A stretch of DNA of 64,000 nt from Notospermus geniculatus (taxonomy: Eukaryota > Nemertea > Pilidiophora > Heteronemertea > Lineidae), in NCBI GenBank assembly GCA_002633025.1, contig NMRB01000145.1:109305-173304 (forward strand), given 5' to 3'. Of this stretch, positions 11,901-23,700 are shown one piece after another; the first letter of the stretch is position 1, and the number at the start of each line of letters is the position of its first letter. A program made the position numbers and the translations under genes. A model generated the notes under the pieces. That model was not told where the DNA came from and ran no database searches. It saw only the letters and a program-made list of their open reading frames with translations.

Positions 11901-14170
11901 CTTAAGCTTCTGCTTCTGCAGTTACTCGAGTCTTGAGGGGTTTTCATTGTCCACACTCCCTGGACACCAGTACTTGCACATCTAGCTTACCGGTAGTTCA
12001 TTTACTCCCACCTCCTTGTAGGTCTTTACCAAACTGGCAGAACTTAAAAGAGGATAAGGAGAGTATAGATCAGCAACGTGCCAACATATCTGAGGAAGAC
12101 ATGCGAGCGTTGAACTCCAAGGAATCGGTGATTCTTAATGGAAACTTGGCATCGGCTGATTCCATACATCCCCATGACATCATCACTGATACTGCCCAGC
12201 TGAGATCGCTGGCAAATTTACAAGAGAGTTTTGTAAGTAGTCATAGATTAAAAGAGTTAAGTGAGGCGTCCATGTTACGAGGGAAACTTCTATCTCAGCA
12301 TTGGGATGTGCTGACCTTTCTAATGTACTACTCCCAGTAAAGGATACCTACCACTAGGCCTCAAGTATTCAAGTCCATATCTCAAGATTCAAGCCCCGAA
12401 ACTATCAGCTTTAGTATCATTATGTCATATCATGCATTCTCAACTATCTCTCTCACTCCTAGGAGTGGTTTTCAGCCAAGATCAAAACATTCGTCATGGA
12501 TCTTCCAACCGCCAAAGATTCCTTACTGACCTTGACCCAGTCACCAGAGAAGACATTGACAGACATTCCCTCAGTCTCTGACGATGTGATCAAAAAGCTG
12601 AATGTGATTGCCCAGGATTTTGAAGACTTGGCAGAGATTTGTTTATTGGTGCTACATCTGGAAGCTCGTGTCCATTGTTTCTTTTACTTATTACCAGTGG
12701 CCAAACAGGTACGTCACGTGGCAAACCTTCTGACCAGTACGGGTGGGTCGTTTGCTGACAGTCTGTAGTTCGCCGCCTGACTTACATGTATCACAGAGTC
12801 TTTGCTGAGACACGTTTCCACTCACCATGTCTGTGATGTGCAGCCGAGACACCTGATTAAAAGCTTTCTGGAAACATTTGTGTTTCAGTCAGTATATTAT
12901 GGTGCGACAGATGACATGGATGCAGACAAGGACATCATCAACTTGAACCGAGACCTGACCAACATCGACGAGGCTCTCGTACAGAGTATTTCTCCAAGAA
13001 AATGCAAGTAAGTTTGCAAGTGTCATCTTGTGTTGGGGATGAGCCTTGATGACCTAGTGGTTATCACGTCCGCTTAGAAAGTGGGAGGTGCCGGGTTCGA
13101 ATCCCGGGAATGTGGTTCTTCACGTCCGTGGCATGGGACGGTAAGCCGTGGTGCCTTGTGTCTTTGCAAGGGCAAGTAAAAGACCCCATCCAAGTGAGGA
13201 ACATGAGTAGCTTGAGAGGGCCTCTTCCATACTTACCAGGGCCAATAATGCAATGGCTTCAGCCCTGATGGAAAAATCAAATACAAAAACTGTGGTAATG
13301 AACATTAAGAAATTGACATTTCCCTCCAGGTATATCTTTGAAGGCCTCGGTCACCTGATAGCCACAATCCTCATCAACAGTACTCAGTATTTGAAGAGGA
13401 TCAATGAAAACGGTATCAAGAAGATGTAAGTATGAAAAAATAGGTGGTGTGTCCCGTATCTCGTGTTACAAGCCATATTAAAAATACAGAATATAGAATG
13501 CACTACCGCAGTATTCCCTGACAAATCCAACCCTATGAATGTTACACAGCTCGGTGATTGACACAGCTCGGTTTTTCAGGACCAGGAACATTTTCGCGAT
13601 CCAACAGAATCTAACCAGCATCACTGGATGTCGTGAACCTGATTTGGACCACGCTCGACAGTACTATGAACTCATGTACTTGAAATCAGATGTAAGTTTA
13701 GGATACATGTGTGATACATGTAGGCACACACATGTAGTGACACGCAGAAAGCCGTTGGTGAAAACTAGTAAAGGATTTATTGCCGAACACTTCGTGAAAC
13801 GCACAAGTGTGTGGAGTCCTTCACAGAGTATGAATTGCATACAGTGTGAAGGCTCAAGGCAAACAAGATGTACACATACCAACCACATACATGTGATTGA
13901 TACGTTGTAATTTCGTCTTTGTACATTATCACGAGACTGACCTGGTCATCACCCTGCCTTCTCCACTCCCTGCGAACTCAGTCTAACCTACAACCCCCTG
14001 TTTTCCAGGACATCTTGACATTTGTCATGGAACAAGGACCACAGTTCCAGGAACTAGAATACATCAACATATTCCAGCTTCAACAGAGAAGTCAGCCGAT
14101 GAGCAACCCAAAAGATTTAGAACAACGGCTGCAGAAACTGAAGGAGATTCTTCACGAGAAACTTGTCTGA
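5938..14170 (+). CDS. EXOC4: Exocyst complex component 4 (Sec8), internally incomplete
   Basis: Exocyst subunit that tethers secretory vesicles at the plasma membrane. I traced 20 exons by phase: 5938-6033, 6121-6202, 6461-6626, 6730-6913, 7026-7260, 7386-7530, 7874-7942, 8298-8435, 8607-8693, 8827-8975, 9203-9303, 9551-9565, 11159-11232, 11545-11765, 12022-12232, 12463-12708, 12889-13007, 13330-13425, 13580-13691, 14009-14170. The translation follows human Sec8 along its length ([63 protein letters not shown]). About 902 codons are visible against 974 in human. The deficit is at the N at 6130, where exon 2 starts as AGL (human SGL, residue 21) and resumes at KRDEL (about residue 100). A foldback element sits on the start codon. 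Exon 7 ends in a minisatellite. Confidence 0.93.
6236..6375. mobile_element. GGGGCGGATCCAGG-type MITE in an EXOC4 intron
   Basis: Starts caggggcggatccaggattt and ends in the inverted counterpart tctggacccgca. The interior matches the copy at 20031-20203 (fragments cagaatttca, cggtcgattttacagattt, ggccggtgc). It lies between EXOC4 exons 2 and 3. The ends resemble hAT-derived MITEs, but no clean 8-bp target duplication was confirmed. Confidence 0.65.
7771..7800 (+). repeat. Dispersed ACCCCGGTTGGGGT motif
   Basis: About 30 bp containing the palindrome accccggttggggt. The same segment recurs in inverse orientation at about 57886-57917. It is probably the end of a dispersed repeat family; the rest of the element is not recognisable. 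Confidence 0.5.
7925..8119 (+). repeat. 39-bp minisatellite over the exon 7 end and splice donor
   Basis: Five head-to-tail units of 39 bp start at 7925, 7964, 8003, 8042 and 8081. Each holds the last 18 nt of EXOC4 exon 7 (tccaaaatacaggctgtg), the donor gtaagt, and a short tail ending in cag. The third copy differs by one base (cagactgtg). The unit is 13 codons long and open in the exon frame. Confidence 0.95.
11361..11388. repeat. (GATT)n microsatellite
   Basis: About seven GATT units in an EXOC4 intron. It may be the tail of an old retroposon, since a TCAA tail ends the short insert at 41828-41905. Confidence 0.7.
13035..13310 (+). mobile_element. tRNA-derived SINE in an EXOC4 intron
   Basis: A tRNA-like head has an A-box-like tgacctagtgg at 13050-13060 and a perfect B box ggttcgaatcc at 13094-13104. 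An unrelated body of about 190 bp follows (cccatccaagtgaggaac, ccctgatgg) and ends A-rich. There is no acceptor-stem pairing, so this is a SINE and not a tRNA gene. It lies between exons 17 and 18. Confidence 0.75.
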
Positions 14171-14189
14171 AATGCCGAACGTCCGGACT

Positions 14190-14250
14190 TTTGGCTCGGT
14201 GGAAGAACGCCTGCCGTGCACGCGGGAGAACCGGGTTCGATTCTATGATT
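14190..14250 (+). mobile_element. tRNA-like SINE head in the EXOC4 3' UTR
   Basis: A-box-like tggctcggtgg at 14192-14202 and B-box-like ggttcgattc at 14234-14243 are spaced as in a tRNA. They begin about 20 bp after the EXOC4 stop. No cloverleaf with a paired acceptor stem is visible, so this is read as a SINE fragment. Confidence 0.6.
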
Positions 14251-14501
14251 CCTAATGCTTAGTCCTATATTTAATGCAACACTACGAATGTCGCACTATT
14301 TTGCACACAATCATAGAACTATTTCCTTTTGGTCGACCATTTCTCAAATGTTACGTATGAGCTAAATGTATGCGTAATTCCTTATGAGCAGTTCAGTTAG
14401 GGCTACAACGTATGTATGTACATGTAGTACATTGTGGATCATGCCTATGCATTTAAGTGCAATATGTCTGCTGTAAATACATTGTATGTTTGCTGTATCC
14501 T

Positions 14502-14507
14502 AATAAA
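14502..14507 (+). terminator. Poly(A) signal of EXOC4
   Basis: AATAAA about 330 bp after the EXOC4 stop, with T/GT-rich sequence downstream. It is the first canonical hexamer after the stop. Confidence 0.6.
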
Positions 14508-14695
14508 CAGTCATTCCTTGTACATGTACATTGTATATCAGTCTTTGCCTTAATGTAAGCTTTCAACCATGCGTTTTATCAGGATGGCCAGATATTGTAG
14601 TGGACATCCATTGAGCAATGTGAATTCACCTCGATTACATGTCCATGGTAATTAATCTCTAAGTAGAGATTGTGGTCTGATATCACAAAGTGACT

Positions 14696-14886
14696 TTAAA
14701 GCGAATCGAAAGCGAAAAAATTTGATTTAGATATAGAATTTGAAAGGGGACAAATTTTCAGGAAAAAATGTGAACAAACTAATCCAGAATGTCAACAAAG
14801 AAATTTTCGTGCATTTTGATTGGCTGAATTTTGTGTTTACAAACACCAGCCAAATGTAAACAAAATCCGCTATCGATTCGCTTTAA
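14696..14886. mobile_element. TTAA-flanked MITE, copy A
   Basis: The sequence between two TTAA tetranucleotides starts aaagcgaatcga and ends tcgattcgcttt. A second copy at 58496-58690 is about 90% alike by eye over its length. No coding capacity. Confidence 0.85.
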
Positions 14887-14943
14887 GCTATGGTCCCAAA
14901 CTTCAATCGATGCATTTTCCATTTGGTTAAAGGCCGCATTAGG

Positions 14944-15760
14944 TTAAAGGAACATAGTCCCTTGTGTTGGAGAGTGGCACCCATGGCAAGCCGTTTGTTC
15001 ATCTAATCAAATAAACCAGGTTTTAAAAAAAAACTGGTTTTTTGATTTTTTTAAAAAACAAATCTTGTTTTTTTACAGAATCTGGAAAAAACCCTTTTTT
15101 TTAAAAATAAACTTGGTTTTTAAAAAAAACAGGTTTTTTTCCCGATTTTGCAGAAAAGAAAGTAGGTTTTTAAAAAAAACTAGGTTTTTAAAAAAACCAA
15201 GATTATTTAAAAAAACCAAGTTCCTTTTTTAAAGTTTTTAAAAAAAGTATTTGAAAAAACCAAGTTTATTTTTTTAAAAACCTAGTTTTTAAAAAAACCT
15301 GCTTTATTTGATTAAATGAACAAACAGCTTGCAAAAAACACCTGGTTTTTTCCTTTTATTGAACAAATGGCGAGTTGTATCAAAATAAACCAACTTTATT
15401 CTAAAACAACTACCGGTAGGTTTCTTTTAAAAACCAAGTTTCTTTAAAAAAACAAGTTTATTTTTTTTAACTATTTTTTTAACTGTTTTTTTTAAAACCA
15501 TGTTTTTAAAAAATAAACTTGTTTTTTTCCATTCAGGTAAAAAAACTAGGATTTTTTTAATAAATGAAGAGTTAGCTAAAAAAACAAAGTTTTTTAAAAA
15601 ATAAACCAAGATTCTTCGCAATGGAGTGAATAAACCTATTTTTTTAATTAAAAAAACACGGTTTTTTAAAAACCTGGTTTATTTGATTAAATGGACAAAC
15701 GGCTTGCCATAGGCGCCGGCTAGGCTGTCGAGAAAAAGTGGCAATACCATGCTCCTTTAA
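14944..15760. mobile_element. Nested elements: foldback repeat inside a TTAA MITE
   Basis: The outer element runs from ttaaaggaacat to gctcctttaa and is the same family as 45782-45986, but lacks about 130 bp of its interior. It is interrupted after gagagtggc by a foldback element at about 14984-15713. The inner arms are ggcaagccgtttgt at the left and acaaacggcttgcc at the right. Between them is 0.65 kb of alternating A and T runs mixed with CCAGGTTT/AAACCTGG, which is strongly self-complementary. After it the outer element resumes at gcgccggct, as in the intact copy. ORFs inside are artefacts of the A/T runs. Confidence 0.85.
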
Positions 15761-16557
15761 AGTCACTTCTGTAAGACATGTAAAGGCTGTTGACGATGAC
15801 TCTCACACACACACACACACACTGTACGACGACAGGAGTCCACACCAGAAATCTACCAAAGAACTATGTAATAATATGAATAAATCTTTAATATGTTAAG
15901 TAATCAGTGTCCATAAATACAATTTCAGCAGATATAAATGTACATCTACTATGTACAAAATACAAAGAGAGTTCAGAGTTCTACATGTATGTACAATACA
16001 GTAGTTAACAAGCACAGGAGTTGGTCTACAATGGTATATGCACAGAGTACTCTGTCCTGGTACATGCCCAGCAGTAAATGCAATATGAACATCATGCACA
16101 CATGACTGTAGATGAACCTTGTACGAGACCACTCTGTCAAAAATTACATGACACAATCGAACAAAATGACAGATATAATCTCAGATTCTGACGACAGGTC
16201 ATTTGATGACCTTCAGGTAAAGGACAGTTCAACCTTTCCAAGTCGTCCATAAGTCCTCAAATATTGCACTAGAATGAACAATTCTCACACTTTTGCACAT
16301 GATTTGGTCATTAATTTGCTTCCCCGAGGAAATGTAACAGCCAGCGTGAAATGACTAGCTCTGAGCAGGTGTCAAACTGGAGTAACAAACCCCCACGTGA
16401 CTTGTGGCCTTGTGTAAACCCTCCCCTACAAGGGAAGTGACCGACGTCTTTGACGGCGTTGTCTTGATTGACTATTATCACAGTCTAGTCAGCATCCTAT
16501 CCAGCACACTGGCATGAGAGTGAAAGAGAAGGCGACAGCAGGTCGTTGCCAGTTCAT
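15761..16557. other. TMEM230 3' flank
   Basis: Convergent gap between EXOC4 and TMEM230, containing a (CA)n run at about 15808-15823 and probably the TMEM230 3' UTR. No coding exon was recognised. Confidence 0.5.
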
Positions 16558-17840
16558 TCATCCATCAAATTCTGGAATGTCCTCAAATGAATATCCTTGG
16601 TATCCTTTATATGCATAGTAAGCAATGCGCACGTGGTAAGCTCCGGGAATAAACATGAGTAGACCAAGGATTAAAACGGGCCACGTTCGATCAGCATACT
16701 GAAAGAAATGAAAACAAGGGACTTGTATAAAGGGATCAGCTAATGTACACCTCGGGTGTGTGAGACGATACAGTGCTCCACTCAGATTACTGCTCCAAAT
16801 GCAAGTCATCATTATCAGTACCGGGGCGAGTACATGTACATGTACCGGTACATATAAAGGATCCCCAGTCTGGAAATTTTATTTCTCGTCAAACTGACTG
16901 CCGGTATTCAACTTGAAGATCGATTCAACACAAGCAAATACTAACTGAAAGTGACATACATGTATTGATGACTTAAAAACATGCTGCGATATGAAGCAGA
17001 CAAAGATATTGAAAAAGATGATCAAAATCACTTTCTATGTTCATGAATAAACTGACGCACAACCACTGGGAGAAAGAGAAATATTGAATACAAAACAGCA
17101 AATTCCAGCAGCCGGTTAGATACAAATTCAAAGAGACACGGGGATCTCACCTTGGCCTCCTTTGGAACGTAAAGAATACATGAACATTTCACAATTTACA
17201 GAGTATGATACAATTCAAGGGTCTAACTTATTCCATTGTGATACACACACTAGTATTAGTAACACTATTCCCATTGATACGGGAGTGTCGAGTGTATAGT
17301 TAACAGTCATACCCTATCTCGCAATGTACCGGTACTGGCTGAATAGGAAATCTGGAGAAAAATTTCCCAAGATTGACACAGCTCCTCGACAGTTACCTTG
17401 GCATCGAGGACTCCTGAGAGAAGGAGAGCTCCCAGTATGATGAGTAACGAACCAAGGGTGAACAGGACTGTGGCCAGCAGGATCGCTTTGTAGGGAACTT
17501 TGGGAGGTGGCCTCTGGAACTTGAAGCAGAGGATTGGTTAAAACAATTAGACAAGGAAAAGTTGTTAAAAGGCACAAGAGTCCACAAGTATTCCTCTTTC
17601 ATGATTGTCCTTAGTTTCTCTGTACATTTCGCTGTCATACAAATGAGAGCTGATTATGCGGTTTCCATCTAGAGTATCACTGTGATCATATCATAACCTA
17701 GTCTACCTGTACCATGAGGAGACAGTCAACACTTGTCGTCCTACCTGTAGATCCACAAAGCCATCATCTGATGTCTTTGTCATCTTGTGGTACTTGGCCC
17801 CACTAGGGCTCACATAATTCCTCACCGGCATCTTTGGCAT
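16558..17840 (-). CDS. TMEM230: TMEM230-like two-pass membrane protein
   Basis: Three coding exons on the minus strand: 17745-17840 (start exon), 17397-17519 and 16558-16698. The sum is 119 aa, against 120 in human. The product follows TMEM230 throughout: DDGFVDLQ near residue 26, [10 protein letters not shown], two hydrophobic segments at about 45-70 and 80-98, and the C-terminus [23 protein letters not shown]230 is a small membrane protein of secretory, synaptic and recycling vesicles. The start exon is open upstream of the chosen ATG to its acceptor at 17860, so an upstream start in another exon is possible. The chosen ATG gives a length like human. The gene is convergent with EXOC4 and head-to-tail with CCDC125. 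Confidence 0.9.
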
Positions 17841-18629
17841 TGAACCCTTCGATATCAAAGCTGAAATAAAGAGGTAAGAACTCTTTCTAGCAATTAGGGT
17901 AATCAGTCCAATCAGAGCCTAAAGGCTGCTGTACATTTTGATCAACACTCACCTAATTCACAACCGGATGGCATAATTACAGTTCTGACCTCTCAAACCA
18001 AAGGTTGTGAGTTCACAATACTTAGATCATCCAGAATATAACATCAGCCTCATTTTGTTAAGATGTGATCTGGCATAATGCTCCATCATAGTTTGAATTT
18101 CGGGCAGACAACTCAGCAAAGAGTGAATGCACAACTTGTCCACATTGCAAATCAATAAGCAGCAGGTCTCAATATGTTATGGTTACACACATGTCAGACC
18201 GTGGTGATCGCTGCTGAGGATTAAATGAAACCAATCAATGGCAGGGGTCATCTCAGCGATCATTTGATAAATGAGATGCAGACAAGAGAAATGGATGACA
18301 AATTGATCAGATGTGTTTTTCACAATCAGTCAATGACAAAATAGGCCTATACATGTACTCCCTCATTCTCACACCCTACACCCTACACTATCATCACAAA
18401 TTCCCAAACCCCGAGCATTATCACAAAGGTGATTTACTGACACGCCCCCTTTTATCAGTGAATGGTAACAGATGTTGGTCCTGTCCTGATCCTCAATGAC
18501 TGAAGTGACACTATAGCAGCCTAATATTGTTTTGATAAACATCTGCTGCATTACGGTATTCCTTGGCATGTATATATTGCTGATAATGACTTGAATGTGA
18601 AACATGGTGACAGAAGGAGCGGGCCAGCC

Positions 18630-18945
18630 CGGGACCAACGATTAGTTTGTGATTAGTTCATGATGCTTTTGTGACTAGTTTACGATGAAAAATCATATCC
18701 GGTGGATCACCGTTCACGACGAGTTTGTGACTCGTTCATGACTGATTTCTGTTGACGACTAGTTTGCGACGAGTTTACGACGAGATCAAACACGTTTGAT
18801 TTGGTTTGGTGGATCAGCTTCAACGTCACGTCATTTCTTTATGATCAGTTTGCAACTAGTTTACGATGAGTTTGCGATTCGTTGACGACTGCCATCGTGA
18901 ACTAATCGCAAACTGATCGTAAACTCATCGTGAAGTCGGTGGATC
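18630..18945. repeat. Degenerate GTTTGCGA/GTTTACGA foldback repeat
   Basis: Many variants of agtttgcgactagtttacga occur in both orientations. The left segment gattagtttgtgattagttc matches the complement of the right segment gaactaatcgcaaactgatc. It could be a decayed palindromic transposon end array. No family was recognised. Confidence 0.6.
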
Positions 18946-19015
18946 ACCCGCATTAGCCTACTTGGCAGAGTCGGGGTCAGTAGGCTGTGTGGTCCAAATT
19001 TACTATGTAGGGACT

Positions 19016-19161
19016 CCCAGGGTCGTATTCATGAAGCGATTCTATCGTTAGAACCGTCTTAGGCTGGTTCCAAGTAACGTGGTTGACATTACTTGGAACC
19101 GGCCTAGGCCTAAGTCGGTTCTAACAATAGAACCGAACCGCTTCATGAATACGACCCCCAG
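19016..19161. mobile_element. Hairpin MITE with 5-bp target duplication
   Basis: Element 19021-19156 starts ggtcgtattcatgaagcg and ends with the exact complement. The interior arms also pair (ggttccaagtaa with ttacttggaacc). The 5-bp direct repeat CCCAG flanks it at 19016-19020 and 19157-19161. Confidence 0.85.
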
Positions 19162-20030
19162 AGTCTAGCCTAACCTAACCTAACCTAACACTAATCTTAA
19201 TGAAGTAATGCATCCATGCAGATGCCATGTCCATGCATGCCATCAGCTCAGCTCAGCTGATCAGTGACACAGTTGTAGGCCTACACATGTACAGTGCTGC
19301 AAGAGTGCATGATTGATTGATGGAGGATCCATCATTTTCATTCATGATTATCAATTTTCGACTCTAAATCCAGTGACCCAGGACTCAGAAATCAATTGAT
19401 ATTTTGCGTCAGATAGACGGGACGTATAAAATACTACCTATAAGTTATCAAAGCACAGCAGTTTTTTGCACAAATTAAGCAAAAACAAAGAATTTGTAAA
19501 CGTGTTCTCACCCACTACTTCATGTACTTTGTTTACACTTGGATTTTTTTATTTAATTCGCTCAGAGTAGACTTGGGTTGACCGATTCCATCTTAGCCGT
19601 GACGTAGCCGAAGACATTCCATCATGCGCGCGCGGTCGGCGGGGAATCGCGATATTATGGGGAATTGCTGACAACTCTCTTGGCGCAATTGATGAAAATC
19701 AAATTCAGGCGTTTATGACAGAAGGGTAATCACTTCAAAATGCTATGGATGTGGGATGGGCGGTGGGTGTGGGAGACGACAGAGAGGCATTAACCAATGA
19801 ACAACCATATTTTTTAAAGAGTTTCTCATACATTATATTTACAGAGAATAAATATACACACAATTCTACAAAATCTGAGTTTTAGAAAAAAACACTGTAC
19901 AGTATTTTCCCAACATCTTAACTCAGTGATAATGAAAAACAATGAATTGCACAGAAGCCTGACATTCAACAATGACCCAAAAAGATGTTTCAATGACTGA
20001 CCAATATTCACAGCCATCACTAACAGTGAA

Positions 20031-20203
20031 CGGATCCAGGATTTCGGAAAAGAGGGGGCGCACTGTGCTAGAACCATTGAAATCTGCGGTGAATTTCAAT
20101 GATTTGCTCCAAATTTCAGAATTTCATGGTCAATTTTACAGATTTCTTGGCCAAATGGGGGGGGGCGTGCGGCGGGTGCGCCCCCTGGATCCGCACCTGA
20201 TCA
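20031..20203. mobile_element. GGATCCAGG-type MITE
   Basis: Starts aacggatccaggatttcgg and ends ccctggatccgcacc. Same family as 6236-6375. Confidence 0.7.
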
Positions 20204-20711
20204 GGTAGGCATGATAGGGCTCGACATGTCAATGTAAATGCACAGAGTGAATCACTCATGTTCTGGACAACAAACTGATTACATCTGGATTTATGTCCAA
20301 ATGGCACCTTATCACAATCATATTCACAATCATTTTTCTGTTTCAAAATTACATCGAATCCAAATGCTTAGGTGTGTGTTTTCACCTTGTAGGCCTGATG
20401 TGTAGGACCAAGAATCACAGCTCATTACTTCCTAGACCTCTTACACATCAGAAATCTATCATTGACTCTCCATAAAGTGCAACTCGGCCTCAAAAAGCAT
20501 TTAACACTTCAGCCTGTGATACTGGATAAATGTCAAAAACTTCATAAAATGACTAAAATGTAAGCTGTACGTGACTAGTCACACGAAGTGCATAGCACCA
20601 AAACTGAGCACTGGTCTAGACAAACACATGCTATCTCAGAGATTTGGACATCAAGTTCAGGAATTTGTGAGCTATCTCCACCCCAGCTGCCACGTAGGCC
20701 TAGCCATTGTA

Positions 20712-23700
20712 TCATTCTGTTGGTTCACCCTCCTCATGCAGTAATAACTTCTCCTCCAGTTCCTTTGTCCGTGACGCCAACATTCGAGCGGCTATTTTCT
20801 GTTGGGCAAGAGCTTCAGATTTGTCGTTCAGCTGAAAGAATTCAAGGGGACAATTCACACAACACAGGAACTACAGTCAGCCGGTCAACACAATCTGGTA
20901 CATGTAATATCAAAGCCTTCAGTGACTTCGGATGATGTGGAGAGGGGCATACAAGAATTTACTTCTGCATCTCAGAATACTACGTGCCCTCACCTTCTCC
21001 ACTAAAACCTGGATTATTTCCTTTTCACTCTGACATGCCGAGATATCGTTGAGAAGTCGTTCACGGGAGGTACCATTATGGGAACTCAGCATCTCCTGGG
21101 CTTCATCATCCTGATTCTCGATGCCACTCTGACGACGTCGTGGAGGGGGCTCGTCTGAAAATACCAGCGGTTGTTTACAAGTCAGGGAAGGGAGAGCTGG
21201 ATGTCAACTTGTTGGAGACATAGCGGCCATGCGATTGAGAAAAATCCATATATTTTTCAGAAAAGATGATGGCATGAATGAAATGCCCCAAATCCTATAT
21301 ACCGCTTGACCATTTCCTACAATTATTTGTTGTAGGCCCCTACACATGTAAGACAGGACAATATTCTTAGCATGATGGTCCACGACCCAACAGCACAATG
21401 TATTACAGTCACAAAATGAAACGAAATGACTGAGAGTTGCAGCAAAAGTCCAGAACTGAATAAGCAACCACACAAATGGACCAAGTGTACCAAATAAAGG
21501 CAGTAAAAAAAACTTTTTCAAAGTAAGCCTTTGAGTTTCAAGGTCTTACCACCAACAGACTCAAGTACATAGCCAGTGCAGGATGGCGTTTCAAGACATG
21601 CTGAAACTATGACAAGATCCCAAAATAAATGACAGGCCATCTCCAACTACTTATAGTGTAGGTTGCAAGCCACTGGTGCAGGTATTGCATGATGTATTAA
21701 AGGGATTTGGCACTTTTGTTCAGTCTTTGGATAAAGCATGTGCAAGCTTTCCAGACTAAGGTGGCCTTTTCTAAGCCTGAGAGAACTCACCATCATTCAA
21801 CTGTTTGACGAGCCATTTCAAGGCACCAATGGCTTTCTTCTTCTTGTTTGTATGAGGTAGAGCCAAGTCTGCCATCCTCATTGTCATTGCCTTGTTTCTA
21901 AACAGCTGTTCCTCAAATGCCATTCTGTATGCATCCACTGTGCTGTATGCCTCCTCTCTTCTCTTTTTATGCAGCTCAATCTAAACAGAAAGTTGAACTT
22001 TGAAGGAATTTTGAGACCCCCCATTTGCAAGAGATGCGATGGCTGTCTTCCAAGAGATGAGGCCTTCAATCCAACATGATCAAGCCCCATTCTCTGAGAT
22101 GGTCAACCGAGTAATCACTCCTACATGTATAATTTCCTAGCAGGGGACTCTGTGACCATGTCTTTTGAAATACAAGATTTTGCACCATATGTTGGCACCT
22201 ACCTCCTCTCTCAGTTTGATATTCTCTTTCCTGAGATTAGCGGCGGCGTACGCACAGCCACACGGATCTGGATTGGTCCCGCGACAGTTACAGGCACCGA
22301 GGACAGCCAGCTGAAAGTGGAAAGGCAGTCTTATCAATGACAATCTATAACAGAATGAAGAAGAGAGCTGATAAGCTCTGCTGACAATGAGTGGTACAGG
22401 AGGAACCCACAGACCTCATGGAATCACAGTATAAGTCCGTACGTTTCAACATCTATACCTACCTCATTAGAAGAGAACTGGCTGTATGCATCATCACCTG
22501 CACTGCTCTGTCTGTTCTGTTCATATTTTAACCGTTCTTTGACGTCGAGCAGGGCAAGAAGTTCATCTCGTTCTCGGGCAAGAGCTGAAAAATAAAGGGA
22601 AGAAAACTGACACTGATGGTTTCACTCCTTGAGAATAAAACCCTTCACACTATGACTAAAACGTCAACTGTCTTCACTTACCCATCTTCTCCGCATACAT
22701 CCTCCGAAGCTCTTCCGTTCTGTCTTCCAGTAACTGCACAAGGGAGACATTTTCCTGGCAGACACTAAGAAAAGAATCGGACCAATCAGTGACAAGGAAA
22801 GATGCTAAGAAAAGAATTGGACCAATCAGTGACAAGGAAAGATGCTGAGGAAAGACCTGGACCAATCAGTAACAAGGACGGATGTTCATGAAAAATAGGA
22901 CCAATCCCTCCACCGAAGGTGAGCATCATTTCTCATTGCAAAAGTGCTTAATATAAATATCCACTTGAAAAACTGGGAATGGTGTGAGGGATATAAAAGC
23001 AACAGCATCCATTCTATATGCCTGTATCGGTATGACCTACACCTGATAGGATGACGTGAGACGACAAGCAGCAAACAATATGAAGAATAACACAGCGATT
23101 CGTCAGTTGACCAAGCAAAGAGACAAGAACAGGGGATAAAATGCTAATATACATATACAGGGTGTCCCAAAAAATGAGCCCATGAATAATGATCATTCTT
23201 TAGTAGTTCACAAGTCGGCGACAATTCTTCTGGACCAGTGTTCAGGATATTTCATAGACAACGCTTGAAGAAGAACTGCAACCGCCTCGAATGACCATTT
23301 TCATGGCCACCCTGTATCAGACTATCTACACAGCAAGCATGCTAAGAAAGACAGTACCTAGCCTTCAATCCAAGAGCAGGGGCCAGTAAGCAGACTGGGA
23401 TCAAATGGCCAACACCTAGTGGGAAAAAGCAAAAAAAATACCGCATTTCACCCTCTAATTATTGCAAATAATCCCACCACCATTCTGTGCTTGATCACTT
23501 CCTTTGTTTTAACTGGTTTTCTACAATTAGGTACCTATATTCCATCTTGTACAACTCTCAAATCCATCAGCAAACAGCTCAATTCAAAATGCGTCAAAAT
23601 GGAAATCATTGACTACTTTATCTAACCAAGCTTGGCTTTATCAACACCACTAACACCATCTATTTTGAAACTGCATACAGCCACAAACCTTCCAGTCAAA

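Larger units (their letters stand above)
17861..20711. other. TMEM230-CCDC125 intergenic region
   Basis: About 2.8 kb without recognised exons. It contains a degenerate foldback repeat (about 18630-18945), a perfect small hairpin element (19016-19161) and a GGATCC-type MITE (20031-20203). The TMEM230 promoter and CCDC125 3' UTR should be here, but I cannot place them exactly. Confidence 0.5.

Noticed and set aside
13041-13110. A functional tRNA gene
   Set aside because: The B box is good, but acceptor and anticodon stems do not pair and a SINE body follows.
15427-15621. ORF rich in Phe/Lys/Leu
   Set aside because: Read-through of A/T runs in the foldback element.
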